Origin: Streptomyces sp. NBC_00510
Lineage (GTDB): Bacteria > Actinomycetota > Actinomycetes > Streptomycetales > Streptomycetaceae
Assembly: GCA_036013505.1 (NCBI GenBank)
Contig: CP107851.1
Span: 8,294,001-8,358,000 of the forward strand
DNA: 64,000 nt
Direction of reading: 5' to 3'
A program made the position numbers and the translations under genes. The notes beneath the pieces are model-generated. The model saw only the letters and a list, made by a program, of their open reading frames with translations, was not told the origin of the DNA and made no database searches. Below, in pieces: positions 50,649-59,334 of this stretch. The first letter of the stretch is position 1. Each line of letters opens with the position of its first letter.

Positions 50649-51650
50649 ATGACTGGTTCTGCACGGCCTCAACTGCTTCGACCGCATGCCCTGAGGCCCG
50701 GAGACCTCGTTGTCATCGCATCGCTGTCCGGTCCGCTGCCAGCCGCTTACGAGCCCAACGTCGAGCGGACGGTGGTCGTGCTCGAGCGGATGGGATTCCG
50801 CGTGCGTCGGGCTCCGCTACTCGAAGTAGGACGCCGCCATTGGTGGAGCGCGGCCACGCCGGCGGTCATCGCCGGGGAACTCAATGGTCTTCTGCGTGAT
50901 CCTGAGGTGCGCGCGATCGTCGCGAGTGACGGCGGCCAGACGGCGCTCGGCTACCTTGACCTGATCGACGTCGAGGCGATCAGAGCCGACCCCAAGCCGA
51001 TCCTCGGCTACAGCGACATCTCGCTGCTGCATCTCGTGCTCTACGCGCGCACGGGTCTGGTCGGGTTCCATGCCGACATGGCCGTCCCTGGCTTCGGCGG
51101 ACACTGGCAGTCCGCGCCCGTGGCGCGCCAAGCGGAACTCGAGAAGCTTTACTCCAGGTTGCTGACCGGTACCGAGGCGATCGGAGCGCTTCCCGCGAGC
51201 CCGTCGTGGGAGTGCTGGCGTCCCGGTCGTGTCGAAGGTCGGCTGATCGGCGGGGTGATCAATCGCATCGTGCTGGCGCAGGCGACGCGTTTCGCGCTGC
51301 CGCTCGAATGGTTCGACGGTGCGGTGCTGTTCTGGGAGGAGATGGGCGGCACGGCATCGTACGTGTGGAGCTATCTGCAGGTGATGCGGCACTCCGGCAT
51401 CCTCGACCGGATCTCCGGCATGGTCGTGGGCGTGCCGCGCGAGATCAGTGGACTCGAGCCCGGAGCGTCCCCTAGCCTGCCCGAGATCGTCCTCGACGTC
51501 CTCGGCGACCGTGACATCCCGGTCCTGGGCAACGTCGAGTTCGGGCATGCCGGGCCGAATCTGCCGATGCCGGTCGGTATCCGCGTCGGCCTCGATGCGC
51601 GGCAGCGGACGTTGTCGCTGCTCGAACCGGCGGTGGGCCGCACGCGATGA
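50649..51650 (+). CDS. LD-carboxypeptidase (peptidase S66 family)
   Basis: The 333-residue protein has the S66 pattern: LRPGDLVVIASLSGPLPAAY at the N-terminus, AIVASDGGQTALGYLDLID, nucleophile Ser in LGYSDISLLHL, VLFWEEMGGTASYVWSYLQV with a catalytic-type Glu, and His in NVEFGHAGPNLPMPVG. The family includes muropeptide LD-carboxypeptidases and MccF-type immunity enzymes; sequence alone does not decide. No ribosome site precedes the ATG, but GACACT six bases before it suggests a leaderless message. Confidence 0.86.
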   Translation: MTGSARPQLLRPHALRPGDLVVIASLSGPLPAAYEPNVERTVVVLERMGFRVRRAPLLEVGRRHWWSAATPAVIAGELNGLLRDPEVRAIVASDGGQTALGYLDLIDVEAIRADPKPILGYSDISLLHLVLYARTGLVGFHADMAVPGFGGHWQSAPVARQAELEKLYSRLLTGTEAIGALPASPSWECWRPGRVEGRLIGGVINRIVLAQATRFALPLEWFDGAVLFWEEMGGTASYVWSYLQVMRHSGILDRISGMVVGVPREISGLEPGASPSLPEIVLDVLGDRDIPVLGNVEFGHAGPNLPMPVGIRVGLDARQRTLSLLEPAVGRTR

Positions 51651-51889
51651 CGGGACCGGTCAGCCGAGCAGCGTGGATCAGTGGGACGACGGCCCCCGGC
51701 AGCGCCCCCTGGGCCAACTCACGCTTCGGTGACCGCCGCCCTGAGCCGCTTGTTCGGCCTGTAGGAGGAGGGGCCACGAACACCTGATGGCTGGTCGGGG
51801 GGTCTGACCGCCGCCTGCGCGGCCCTTTCCACCCGCCAGTTTGGCTTTCGCATAGGGCTGCGGGGCAACACGCCCCCGCCGAGCGGCTC

Positions 51890-52318
51890 TCAGAATCCCG
51901 GGGCCGGAATGAAGCTCGGCCACCAGGGGGGCACGCCGTTGGGGCAGTAAGGCGTGGGGGTGCTGTCCCAAAAGACCGAAACGACGCACCACGCGACGGC
52001 GAGGAGCGCCACCGCGAGGGCCAAGGCATGGAGAAGGGGTCGGGTCCCTACGAGGGCGCCCAACACAACCCAGACCAGTAGCAGGAGCGCAGAGAGGCCC
52101 GGGATGAAAAGTACGAGGAGGAAGCCGCCGTTGGCCGCGTTGTTCACTCCGATTGCGCAGGCGTTCCACGACCTGCCCAGAAGCATGGCGGTAAGCACCG
52201 CGAGAGCCGGCCCCACCACCATGCCGAGACATCCATGCAGCCGTCGGCTCTCCGTACGCCTCCGTTTGCCGCCCGCTTCGGGAAGCGCCGGCCCTACACC
52301 GCTTGTTACTGCATCCAC
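51890..52318 (-). CDS. Small membrane protein of unknown function
   Basis: The 142-residue product has three hydrophobic segments (VVGPALAVLTAMLLG, FLLVLFIPGLSALLLLVWVV and ALALAVALLAVAWCVVSVFW). It ends in a short Pro/Trp-rich tail (YCPNGVPPWWPSFIPAPGF). The GTG start at 52318 has no clear ribosome site; an in-frame ATG at 52222 is possible. No family recognised. Confidence 0.62.
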   Translation of the reverse strand: MDAVTSGVGPALPEAGGKRRRTESRRLHGCLGMVVGPALAVLTAMLLGRSWNACAIGVNNAANGGFLLVLFIPGLSALLLLVWVVLGALVGTRPLLHALALAVALLAVAWCVVSVFWDSTPTPYCPNGVPPWWPSFIPAPGF

Positions 52319-52453
52319 CCGTTATGCCATTCTGAAGAGCAGGGATTGACAGTCCCTTATCCCGGTAATCACATGATCCGCATTGATTCTCCGGTCCCCT
52401 GACCTGGCGTGGCGTTCTGAGTCAGTATGCTGGCCCGCGGTTGAGCTGCCGGT

Positions 52454-52510
52454 GGTTGTCAGCATTGATCGTCAGTGAGCACCCCCGGACGACCCGGAGA
52501 CGACTCGGCC
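52454..52510 (+). repeat. R2-type repeat, third and most diverged copy
   Basis: It opens with GGTTGTCAG, then CATTGATCGTCAG, and closes with GGAGACGACTCGGCC-like sequence. This aligns with the openings of the 205-bp units at 42826 and 43760. No R3 partner is seen at the expected distance. Confidence 0.5.
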
Positions 52511-52520
52511 GTACCGTGGC

Positions 52521-53054
52521 CTAGAGACCCCCCAGGCCGAGGTTGGCGCCATCGCGAAGATCTGGGAAGCCTTGAGCGATGAGGGCCGCAGGCTCAAGGC
52601 AGCCGTGACGGGCCGACGCTCTGGTCGGATTGCTGGCGCAGCCAAGCTGTTGGTACCTGGCGACAGCGGTCCGGAGCTTGTTGGCGACAGAACGCAGCGT
52701 CGCAAAGCCCTCGTGATGCTCGATCTGCTCCAGAGCAAACGATGCATCCGCCCCTGTAGCTTCTGCTGCGGAGCCGCACTCGACACTGAACATCCTCGCT
52801 GACGAGGTTGAGCAGGGTGACCCTGTGCCCGAACCGAACCGCGACTCATCGGGAGTGAGGCGGTCCTCCAAGGCCGTCTTGACGTGAATGGCAACTGCTG
52901 CCTTGGCCGACTGGGGGGACTCCATCCGGCTTGCGGACACAACCGGCGAGGCGGCTCGGTCAGGGCTCGGCTCGGCGTGGAAATTGCTGCAACCCGCCGA
53001 CAGCACCAACGCCGCCGTTCCACCGCAGGCCATCCAAATCAGCTGCCGCTTCAC
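52521..53054 (-). CDS. Putative lipoprotein of unknown function
   Basis: The 177-residue product begins MKRQLIWMACGGTAALVLSA with a good lipobox, LSAGC (Cys22). The mature part is polar with four more cysteines (SPCSTSS, FSVECGS, LGCASN, RHGCLEP), giving possible disulfides outside the cell. It starts at GTG 53054. No family recognised; its position in the decayed region makes it accessory. Confidence 0.68.
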   Translation of the reverse strand: MKRQLIWMACGGTAALVLSAGCSNFHAEPSPDRAASPVVSASRMESPQSAKAAVAIHVKTALEDRLTPDESRFGSGTGSPCSTSSARMFSVECGSAAEATGADASFALEQIEHHEGFATLRSVANKLRTAVARYQQLGCASNPTRASARHGCLEPAALIAQGFPDLRDGANLGLGGL

Positions 53055-53190
53055 CAGGTCCCGCCCCCAACCTCGTATGTGCCGGGCGTGATCTTATCCC
53101 GGCCTTGACCACATGCAGTCAAGGTCGTACGTCGCAAGTGCTGATAACCGAGACAGCCGACCGGCGGGGCGGATTTGGGCCGGATGTGGA

Positions 53191-53745
53191 TCACGGTTGT
53201 CCGTTGAGGCCGAGCTTCCTCTTGCCATAGGGGGAGAAGACAGACGCCCAGCCGGTCCAGCCGGCGTGAACCTGGGCGATTTGCGAGGGCAGGGGCATGA
53301 CTGGGAGCAGGTCTCTGCCCTTCGCCCAGTTGGTGAGGAGGCCCTCGGTTGTGTCCACGGCGGAGACCACCATGGTGACCTTCGCGCTGCCGTCGACCCA
53401 GGTGTCCCACAGCGCCCACCCTTCAGGTCGTGCCTCGACTCCCAGCCGAGCACAGGCGTGTGGGTAGGTCTCATCGCTGCCGATGGGCATGGCCTCGGGG
53501 CGGATGATGGCAACGGCCGCGAGAGGTACCAGTGGGCGCTCTTCCTCCTCCTCCAGGCACCCGTCCAGGGGGAAGTGGTACTGCAACAGCGCCCGGCCCA
53601 GGGCGTTGACGCTGCGTTGGAACGGGCCATCGTCTTCGGCGTCACCAGCATGCAATTGCTCGCCGGCGGCCGCGGAGACGACTGCCTTGGCGAGCCGTTC
53701 GATCTCCCGTAGATAGTCGAGTTCGGAGAGTTCCGGGCTGGTCAT
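53191..53745 (-). CDS. Hypothetical acidic soluble protein
   Basis: The 184-residue product reads MTSPELSELDYLREIERLAK, QRSVNALGRALLQYHFPLDG, EEEEERPLVPLAAVAIIRPE and VDTTEGLLTNWAKGRDLLPV. It has no signal peptide or membrane segment. Length and codon use look genuine, but no ribosome site is visible before the ATG. No family recognised. Confidence 0.62.
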   Translation of the reverse strand: MTSPELSELDYLREIERLAKAVVSAAAGEQLHAGDAEDDGPFQRSVNALGRALLQYHFPLDGCLEEEEERPLVPLAAVAIIRPEAMPIGSDETYPHACARLGVEARPEGWALWDTWVDGSAKVTMVVSAVDTTEGLLTNWAKGRDLLPVMPLPSQIAQVHAGWTGWASVFSPYGKRKLGLNGQP

Positions 53746-53880
53746 GGGGGCAGTGTCGCATCGCGTCGCCGGATGTGTGTACGTGTTTTCACGCGGTCAG
53801 GCACGGCTGCGTCTGCGAGGGTGAGAGCGTGTCTCAGATCTGCTGCCGGAGGCAATGGTGCTCGTCGCGCCCCGATGCCG

Positions 53881-53912
53881 CCGGCCCCGCAGACGCCGGT
53901 CTGCGGGGCCGG
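53881..53912. terminator. 14-bp hairpin with four-base loop
   Basis: A perfect stem (CCGGCCCCGCAGAC with GTCTGCGGGGCCGG) closes a GCCG loop. It is not directly at a gene end, so its transcript is uncertain. Confidence 0.55.
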
Positions 53913-54135
53913 TGGACCGGGCTGCTGCTCGCCGTTGGGTTGGCGGCCGGGCACAGCTCGTGGCGGCCGAAGGCGGAGCTTCGCGGCTGGGCGGACTCCG
54001 GCCTGCTCGATGAGCTCCTCAGGCGTCATGGTGGTCAGTCACGAGTACGGGGTGAAGCCAAGCTCGGCAACGCGATCCTCGGCACGTCTTCGAAGGCGAA
54101 CCTGTCACCGCGGGCCGAGCGCGACCTCGACGTGG

Positions 54136-54173
54136 AGCGGTGCCGCACCCGGGATCGCGGGTGCGGCACCGCT
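54136..54173. terminator. 15-bp hairpin terminator of the CHAP hydrolase gene
   Basis: A perfect stem (AGCGGTGCCGCACCC with its complement) and an eight-base loop begin 17 bases beyond the stop of the minus-strand CHAP gene. Confidence 0.8.
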
Positions 54174-54190
54174 TCCGTACATGCCCTGGG

Positions 54191-55804
54191 TCAGCGGACC
54201 CGGATGAAGACCACGTCGTACCCCAGGTTCGTGCCGCGGTTCTTGACGTAGACGCCGTCCTTGCCGCCGTTGGGGTTGCCGGTGTTGCCCTCGACGGTGG
54301 TGAAGGAGGAACCGCCGCTCACCGTGCGCACGATGCCGATGTGCTCCTGGCCGTCGTTGAAGTTGCTCCCGCCGTTCCAGTCGAACGCCACGATGTCACC
54401 GGGCTGCGGGTTGGTCGTCACCGACAGGTGGTAGTTGCCGGCCCGGGCCTGCTTCACCCAGCCGGAGACGTAGCTGTTGCGGTAGGAGGTGGCACCCGTC
54501 TGCTTGGCCACCCAGCTGACGAAGGTCGCGCACCAGGCGTAGTTGTTGGTGGACAGGGAGAGCCCCACGGCCACGCCGTAGCTGTTCGCCCGGGCGCTGC
54601 CCTCGACCGTGCCGACCTCGGCGGTGGCGACGTCGAGGAGTTTGGCGTAGCCGCCGCCGGGCGGCGGAGACGTGGGCGGGGTGACCGCGCCGTACAGGGC
54701 GGCCTTGGTGTTCGGGCCCACCCGGCCGTCGACCGCGAGCCCCTTCTCGGCCTGGAAGTCCCGTACCGCGCTGTCGGTCATCGGCCCGAAGTCGCCGTCG
54801 ACGGCGAGATCGGCGCCGTGGTGGTTGAGGAGGCTCTGCAGTTCGGTGACGCAGCCGCTGCGCTGGCCCTTGACGATGTCGGTCGGGCAGGAGCCGGAAT
54901 TCAGGTTGATCGGTGCGGGCGCGCCGCTGCCGCCGCCACCGCCGATGTTGGAGTAGAGGGCGTTCTTGGTGTTCGGGCCGACCTCGCCGTCGACCGACAG
55001 GCCGCGCGAGGACTGGAAGGACTTCACGGCCGCCAGGGTCGCGGGACCGAACTCACCGTCGACGTCCAGGTGCTGGCCCTGGCCGTTGAGCAGCGCCTGC
55101 AGGGTCGCGACGCAGCCGCCGGTCTGGCCCTCCACGATGTTCGCCGGGCACGACGAGGACCGCAGGTCCAGGCCGGTCGACGGCGCCTCGTCGGTGTCGT
55201 ACAGCTCCCGCTTGGTGTTCGGGCCGACCTCGCCGTCGACGGACAGGCCGTGCGAGGACTGGAAGCTGCGGACCGCGCTGTACGTCTCCGGCCCGAAGTC
55301 GCCGTCCACGCTCACCGGGTAGCCGAAGTGCCGGAGCAGGCGCTGGAGTTCGGTGACGCAGCCGCTCCTGCTGCCCTGCACGATGTTCGCCGGGCAGGAG
55401 GAGGACGTGAGGTTGATCGGTGCGGGCGCGGTGCCTCCGGTCGCGTACAGCTTGCTCTTGGTCTGGGGGCCCACCCGGCCGTCCACGGCGATCGCGGTGG
55501 CGGCCTGGAACTCACGTACCGCGTAGAGCGTGTTCGGCCCGAACTCGCCGTCCACCGTGAGGCCCGCGCCGTGGGCGTTGAGCAGGTTCTGCAGTTCGGT
55601 GACGCATCCGCTCACCTGGCCCTGGACGATATCGGTCGGGCAGGAGGCCGAGGTGAGCTTGATGGGCACCGGCGCGGCCATCGCCGGGCCGGCGCCCATC
55701 AGGGTGGCTGCCGTGAGGATCGCCGCGGTGGCCGCGATGCTCACGATCCGGGCGCGCCAGCCGGGTCTGGCGCCCGGGGCAGGGAGGTTTAAGAGGCTTT
55801 TCAT
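54191..55804 (-). CDS. Secreted CHAP-domain peptidoglycan hydrolase with four peptidoglycan-binding repeats
   Basis: The 537-residue protein has a long Streptomyces signal peptide (IVSIAATAAILTAATLMGAG, then PAMAAP). Four tandem repeats of about 85 residues follow, each opening SCP-x2-IV-x-G-x3-GCV-x-LQ and containing VDGEFGP or VDGDFGP, the PG_binding_1 fold with a paired-cysteine addition. A Pro-rich linker (PPTSPPPGGG) precedes a C-terminal CHAP domain with catalytic Cys in YAWCATFVSWVAKQTG, His in GQEHIGIVRTV and acidic partner in TTVEGNTG. It should cut peptide bonds of the cell wall outside the cell. A terminator follows. Confidence 0.92.
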   Translation of the reverse strand: MKSLLNLPAPGARPGWRARIVSIAATAAILTAATLMGAGPAMAAPVPIKLTSASCPTDIVQGQVSGCVTELQNLLNAHGAGLTVDGEFGPNTLYAVREFQAATAIAVDGRVGPQTKSKLYATGGTAPAPINLTSSSCPANIVQGSRSGCVTELQRLLRHFGYPVSVDGDFGPETYSAVRSFQSSHGLSVDGEVGPNTKRELYDTDEAPSTGLDLRSSSCPANIVEGQTGGCVATLQALLNGQGQHLDVDGEFGPATLAAVKSFQSSRGLSVDGEVGPNTKNALYSNIGGGGGSGAPAPINLNSGSCPTDIVKGQRSGCVTELQSLLNHHGADLAVDGDFGPMTDSAVRDFQAEKGLAVDGRVGPNTKAALYGAVTPPTSPPPGGGYAKLLDVATAEVGTVEGSARANSYGVAVGLSLSTNNYAWCATFVSWVAKQTGATSYRNSYVSGWVKQARAGNYHLSVTTNPQPGDIVAFDWNGGSNFNDGQEHIGIVRTVSGGSSFTTVEGNTGNPNGGKDGVYVKNRGTNLGYDVVFIRVR

Positions 55805-56135
55805 GGCTGCGGAGGACTCCTTCGACGGATCATCTGGCGAGCGACCGGGTGGAGTGGCCGCCGGGCGGCCGCGCACGACGGTGACAGCTGGTGCCCGTGC
55901 GGGCAATGCGTTTCGAACAACTGGCCGGATTCCGCCGTCGTGCCCGGGAGGGGGGCACCGCCTTCCGGCGTCGAAGGAGCCCGTCACGGTCCTCCCGGCG
56001 GACCCGCCGGGAGGACCGTGTCTCCTGCGCAGAGCGCCGCAGCCGCTGCCGCCACCGCCGCGCCAGGACCTCCCGCCTCATGTCGGGTGCCCGCCGCCAC
56101 CCGACTCGTCGCCCTCGCCTACGAGCCCGGGCTGA
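55805..56135. other. Promoter region of the CHAP gene and 3' region of the DUF4190-type gene
   Basis: No gene is supported. The minus-strand 5' leader of the CHAP gene was examined for a c-di-AMP (ydaO-type) riboswitch, but the expected conserved blocks were not seen. One strong hairpin lies at 55985-56020. Confidence 0.45.
55985..56020. terminator. 16-bp hairpin downstream of the septum-formation-like gene
   Basis: A perfect stem (CACGGTCCTCCCGGCG with its complement) with a GACC loop lies about 115 bases past the stop of the minus-strand gene. Confidence 0.72.
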
Positions 56136-57224
56136 TCACGCCTCGGTGTTCGCCGACCCGTCCGACCCGTCCGTCGTGGCGAGGCCGAGTGCCTTGCGCG
56201 CCTTGACCGCCTCGTCGTAGCCCGACAGCTCCTCGGCCGCTTCGTAGTGTTCGTAGTAGGTGTCCGCGTCCTTCGCCTTCGCGGCCTTCACCCAGTGCGC
56301 GCGGGCCGCGTCGATCTCCGCCTTGAGCGCGGTGACGTGCGGCTCGGCGGCGGCGGGCCACTTGTGGCCGCCCAGGATGCGGGCCTCTTCGTCGAGGGCG
56401 AGTGTGACGTCGCCCGCCCACTGCTTGTATGCCTCCAGGTTGTCCTCGACGTTCTCCTCCTCCGGAGCGTCGGACTTGGCGTCGTTGATGGTGTTGGCGG
56501 CCTTCAGATAGGCGACTTGGTGCTCGTCGAGCATGGCCGCGTCCTGCCGGAGCGAGCCCTTGAGGGGGCCGCCGTCCTTGCCGAACAGGCAGGTCACCTC
56601 ACGGTCGCCGCCATCCCAGCTCTGGCTGCTGGGCGAGAAGTAGTACATGTCGACGTCCCCGGGCACCGCCCAGGTGTCCATCGCGTAGGCGGTCGTCAGT
56701 TTCCAGCACCGGCTCTCGGCCTTCTCGACGATGTAGTCCTCGCCCGGGTAGCCGCCCTGAAGGTCGAAAGTGAAGACGCCGACGACCTCGGCGGTGTGCA
56801 CCTGCGAGCACGGCACGGTGCCCACGTTGGCGATCGTGTCCTCCAGGTCGTCGCCGGGGGTGTCGATGCAGTCGCCCTTGTGGAGGGAAGTGCTGCCGTA
56901 GTTCCGCGCCCGTTCCTTGACGCCCTCGTCGACGCGTGTCACGAACGCGGTGAACGCGCTGCTGGCCAGGACGACGGCGATGACCACCGTGCTCAGGGCG
57001 TTGAGGACCAGTCCGGTGACGGCCAGGCCCTTGCCCCGCTCGCGCGTGTCCTTGATCTGTGTCAGAGCGATGGCCCCCACCACCATGCCGACCACCGGCA
57101 CGAAGACCAGCAGCCCGAACACCAGTGCCACGACCGCGAGTTTGTTGAGCGACCGCCGCGACGGCTGCGATGGCACGGGCGTCGGGGTGAGCGACGACGG
57201 GCACGACGGGTGCTGCGAGTCCAC
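56136..57224 (-). CDS. DUF4190/septum-formation-like membrane protein
   Basis: The 362-residue protein begins with a polar segment, then two transmembrane helices of the DUF4190 type (KLAVVALVFGLLVFVPVVGM, LVLNALSTVVIAVVLASSAF) separated by QIKDTRERGKGLAVTG. The extracytoplasmic part has the Septum_form pattern (KGDCIDTP, VPCSQVHTAEVVGVFTFDLQ, ESRCWKL, EVTCLFG) with cysteines likely paired. A long helical tail ends in KARKALGLATTDGSDG. The GTG at 57224 follows GAGGAG. The role in envelope or septum is inferred from family name only. Confidence 0.8.
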   Translation of the reverse strand: MDSQHPSCPSSLTPTPVPSQPSRRSLNKLAVVALVFGLLVFVPVVGMVVGAIALTQIKDTRERGKGLAVTGLVLNALSTVVIAVVLASSAFTAFVTRVDEGVKERARNYGSTSLHKGDCIDTPGDDLEDTIANVGTVPCSQVHTAEVVGVFTFDLQGGYPGEDYIVEKAESRCWKLTTAYAMDTWAVPGDVDMYYFSPSSQSWDGGDREVTCLFGKDGGPLKGSLRQDAAMLDEHQVAYLKAANTINDAKSDAPEEENVEDNLEAYKQWAGDVTLALDEEARILGGHKWPAAAEPHVTALKAEIDAARAHWVKAAKAKDADTYYEHYEAAEELSGYDEAVKARKALGLATTDGSDGSANTEA

Positions 57225-57503
57225 GGAACAGCGCTCCTCATGGAGTGTCGGGCGAACGGCCGTGCGAATATATCCGGCACCTGGAACCCGACGCGGCCCC
57301 GCCCCCTCCGGTGCCTGTTGCGCATCGCCGGGCACGCCAACTCACCGCCTGCGGCAGCGACGGGTTCGCCGAACGTTGGGTGATGGGCGGTCAGGCCGTG
57401 GCCGCGATGCTGGGTACGGCCGTCACTCCCGTCGGCTGATCGGCTGAGCGCGGCCCCGACGGGCCGCATGCCGCCGTACCGGTTTCACCGCCGTCGGCAC
57501 CCC

Positions 57504-57532
57504 TGAAAACGCCGTGAAACGGCGGTGAACGG
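57504..57532 (+). promoter_or_regulatory. SARP-type triple direct repeat before the GtrA-like gene
   Basis: TGAA begins at 57504, 57515 and 57526, an exact 11-bp period, within TGAAAAC, TGAAACG and TGAACGG. Nine bases later comes the -10-like CACGCT (57542-57547), and the ATG at 57555 follows seven bases after that. SARP proteins bind 7-bp direct repeats with 4-bp spacers close to the -10. Confidence 0.75.
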
Positions 57533-57554
57533 CGGAGCGGTCACGCTCTGCCGC

Positions 57555-58070
57555 ATGACGACGACGGCCCCGCGAGGGGCAGCGACCGGGGAGGGGACCA
57601 CCATGAACGGCCTGCGACTGATCCGCCGTCACGCGGCGGCCTTCGTGCGCTTCGCCGGGCTGGGCTGCGGGGTCACCCTCGCGGCCTCGGCGGCCTTGGT
57701 CCTGCTCTCGCAGTGGATCCCGTGGATGGCGGCGAACGTGCTGACCACCGTCGCCTCCACGGTGGTCGCCACCGAACTGCACGCCCGGGTCTCGTTCGGC
57801 CACGGACGGCCCGGCCTGGCCGGCCACCTGAAGAGCGCGGCCACCGTCGTAGTCGGCTGGCTGGTCACGTCGGCCGCAGTCGGCGCGCTGGCCGCGCTGC
57901 GACCCGGCGCCGGGCTCGTCCTGCAGCAGACGGTGTACCTCTCGGCCACCGCGCTCGTCGGGATCGGCCGCTATCGCGTGTTGCAACTGTCGGTGTTCGC
58001 GACGCGCGTTCCGCGGCCGCGAACCGGCGGCGGCGTCCGGTTGCGGGCCGCGTTCGACGCTGGGGCGTGA
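57555..58070 (+). CDS. GtrA-like four-helix membrane protein
   Basis: The 171-residue product has four hydrophobic segments (about FVRFAGLGCGVTLAASAALV, ANVLTTVASTVVATELHARV, SAATVVVGWLVTSAAVGALA and LQQTVYLSATALVGIGRYRV), with RFAG and the ELHARVSFG loop as in GtrA-family proteins linked to polysaccharide or lipid-linked sugar traffic. The promoter points to a leaderless message at ATG 57555; ATG 57603, behind GGGGAGGGG, is a strong internal alternative (155 residues). It shares its promoter design with the ABC genes downstream. Confidence 0.75.
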   Translation: MTTTAPRGAATGEGTTMNGLRLIRRHAAAFVRFAGLGCGVTLAASAALVLLSQWIPWMAANVLTTVASTVVATELHARVSFGHGRPGLAGHLKSAATVVVGWLVTSAAVGALAALRPGAGLVLQQTVYLSATALVGIGRYRVLQLSVFATRVPRPRTGGGVRLRAAFDAGA

Positions 58071-58314
58071 AGCAGTTGGACGCGTTGATCGGCACCTCCT
58101 GACGTGCACGGTTGCGTACGGGCCCCCATCGATGCTGATGGGGGCCCGTACGCTGTTCTTCGAGGCGTTCCCGCACCGCGCTTGCGGTGGTGCCCAGTCT
58201 GCCGGCGGTGGTGCGCCGTCCCAAGCCGGCGGGGCTCCCCGGCGGGGCCCTCACCTGACGCAGTCGCTGTGCTGACCAGCGCATTTCACCGTGTTGCCGG
58301 TCGGCGGGGGCTGG

Positions 58315-58343
58315 TGAAACCGCGCTGAAAGGTCCTTGAACGC
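58315..58343 (+). promoter_or_regulatory. SARP-type triple direct repeat before the drrAB-like operon
   Basis: TGAA begins at 58315, 58326 and 58337, again an exact 11-bp period. The -10-like CAGACT (58353-58358) follows nine bases after the third heptamer, and the ATG at 58366 follows seven bases later. Every spacing equals that of the GtrA-like gene promoter. Confidence 0.78.
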
Positions 58344-58365
58344 GGCGCCCCGCAGACTCCGTCGC

Positions 58366-59334
58366 ATGATGACAACGACCGACGCATCCGCCATCGCAGC
58401 CACGGGGCTGCGGAAGTCCTTCGGGGACAAGCTGGTCCTCGACGGCATCGATCTGCACGTGCCCGCGGGCACGGTCTTCGCCCTCCTGGGCCCGAACGGC
58501 GCCGGCAAGACCACCGTCGTCAAGATCCTCTCCACCCTCATCACCGCCGACGCCGGTGAGGTCCGCGTCGGTGGGCACGACATCGCCGCCGACCCGCAGG
58601 CGGTACGTGCCGGGATCGGCGTCACGGGGCAGTTCTCCGCCGTCGACGGTCTGATCACCGGCGAGGAGAACATGCTCCTGATGGCGGACCTGCACCACCT
58701 GTCCAAGCGGGAAGGGCGGCGGGTCGCGGCCGAGTTGCTGGAGCGGTTCGATCTGGTCGAGGCCGCGAAGAAGCCTGCCTCCACCTACTCCGGTGGCATG
58801 AAGCGGCGCCTGGACATCGCCATGACCCTGGTCGGGAATCCGCGGATCATCTTCCTCGACGAGCCGACGACCGGCCTCGACCCGCGCAGCCGCCACACCA
58901 TGTGGCAGATCATCCGCGAGCTGGTCTCCAGCGGCGTCACCGTCCTCCTCACCACCCAGTACCTGGAGGAGGCCGACGAGCTCGCCGACCGGATCGCGGT
59001 GCTGAACGACGGGAAGATCGCCGCCGAGGGCACCGCGGAGGAGCTGAAGCGGCTCATCCCGGGCGGGCACGTGCGGCTCCGCTTCACCGACCCGGACGCG
59101 TACCGGTCCGCCGCCGACCAGCTGCGCGAGGTCACCCGCGACGACGAAGCGCTGACGCTGCAGATCCCGAGCGGCGGCAGCCAGCGCGAGCTGCGCTCCA
59201 TCCTCGACTGGCTGGACACGGCCGGCGTCGAGGCGGACGAGCTGACCGTGCACACCCCCGACCTCGACGACGTGTTCTTCGCCCTCACCGCCCCCGCCAC
59301 CGTCCCCGACCAGTCCAAGGAGAACGTCCGATGA
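58366..59334 (+). CDS. ABC transporter ATP-binding protein (DrrA type)
   Basis: The 322-residue ATPase has Walker A LLGPNGAGKTTVVKIL, Q-loop GQFSAVDGLITGEEN, signature STYSGGMKRRLDIAMTLV, Walker B IIFLDEPTTGLDPRSR and H-loop LTTQYLEEADELADR. A DrrA-type C-terminal extension follows (LDDVFFALTAP). It powers export of a drug-like or lipid substrate. There is no ribosome site; the promoter layout predicts a leaderless message. It overlaps the permease gene by four bases (ATGA). Confidence 0.93.
   Translation: MMTTTDASAIAATGLRKSFGDKLVLDGIDLHVPAGTVFALLGPNGAGKTTVVKILSTLITADAGEVRVGGHDIAADPQAVRAGIGVTGQFSAVDGLITGEENMLLMADLHHLSKREGRRVAAELLERFDLVEAAKKPASTYSGGMKRRLDIAMTLVGNPRIIFLDEPTTGLDPRSRHTMWQIIRELVSSGVTVLLTTQYLEEADELADRIAVLNDGKIAAEGTAEELKRLIPGGHVRLRFTDPDAYRSAADQLREVTRDDEALTLQIPSGGSQRELRSILDWLDTAGVEADELTVHTPDLDDVFFALTAPATVPDQSKENVR

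Larger units (their letters stand above)
53746..54190. other. Gene-poor interval with two strong hairpins
   Basis: Open frames on both strands lack ribosome sites and recognised motifs. The interval contains the two hairpins listed separately. A minus-strand frame starting ATG at 54029 (MTPEELIEQAGVRPAAKLRL) could be a decayed gene start but is not supported. Confidence 0.4.

Noticed and set aside
53742..54029. 95-codon minus-strand frame starting MTPEELIEQAGVRPAAKLRL
   Set aside because: The start looks protein-like but has no ribosome site, and the second half runs through a 14-bp hairpin with low-complexity translation.
54191..55987. Possible c-di-AMP (ydaO) riboswitch before the CHAP hydrolase, common for Streptomyces wall hydrolases
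   Set aside because: The minus-strand leader from 55805 to 55985 was read; the expected conserved blocks and stems were not found.
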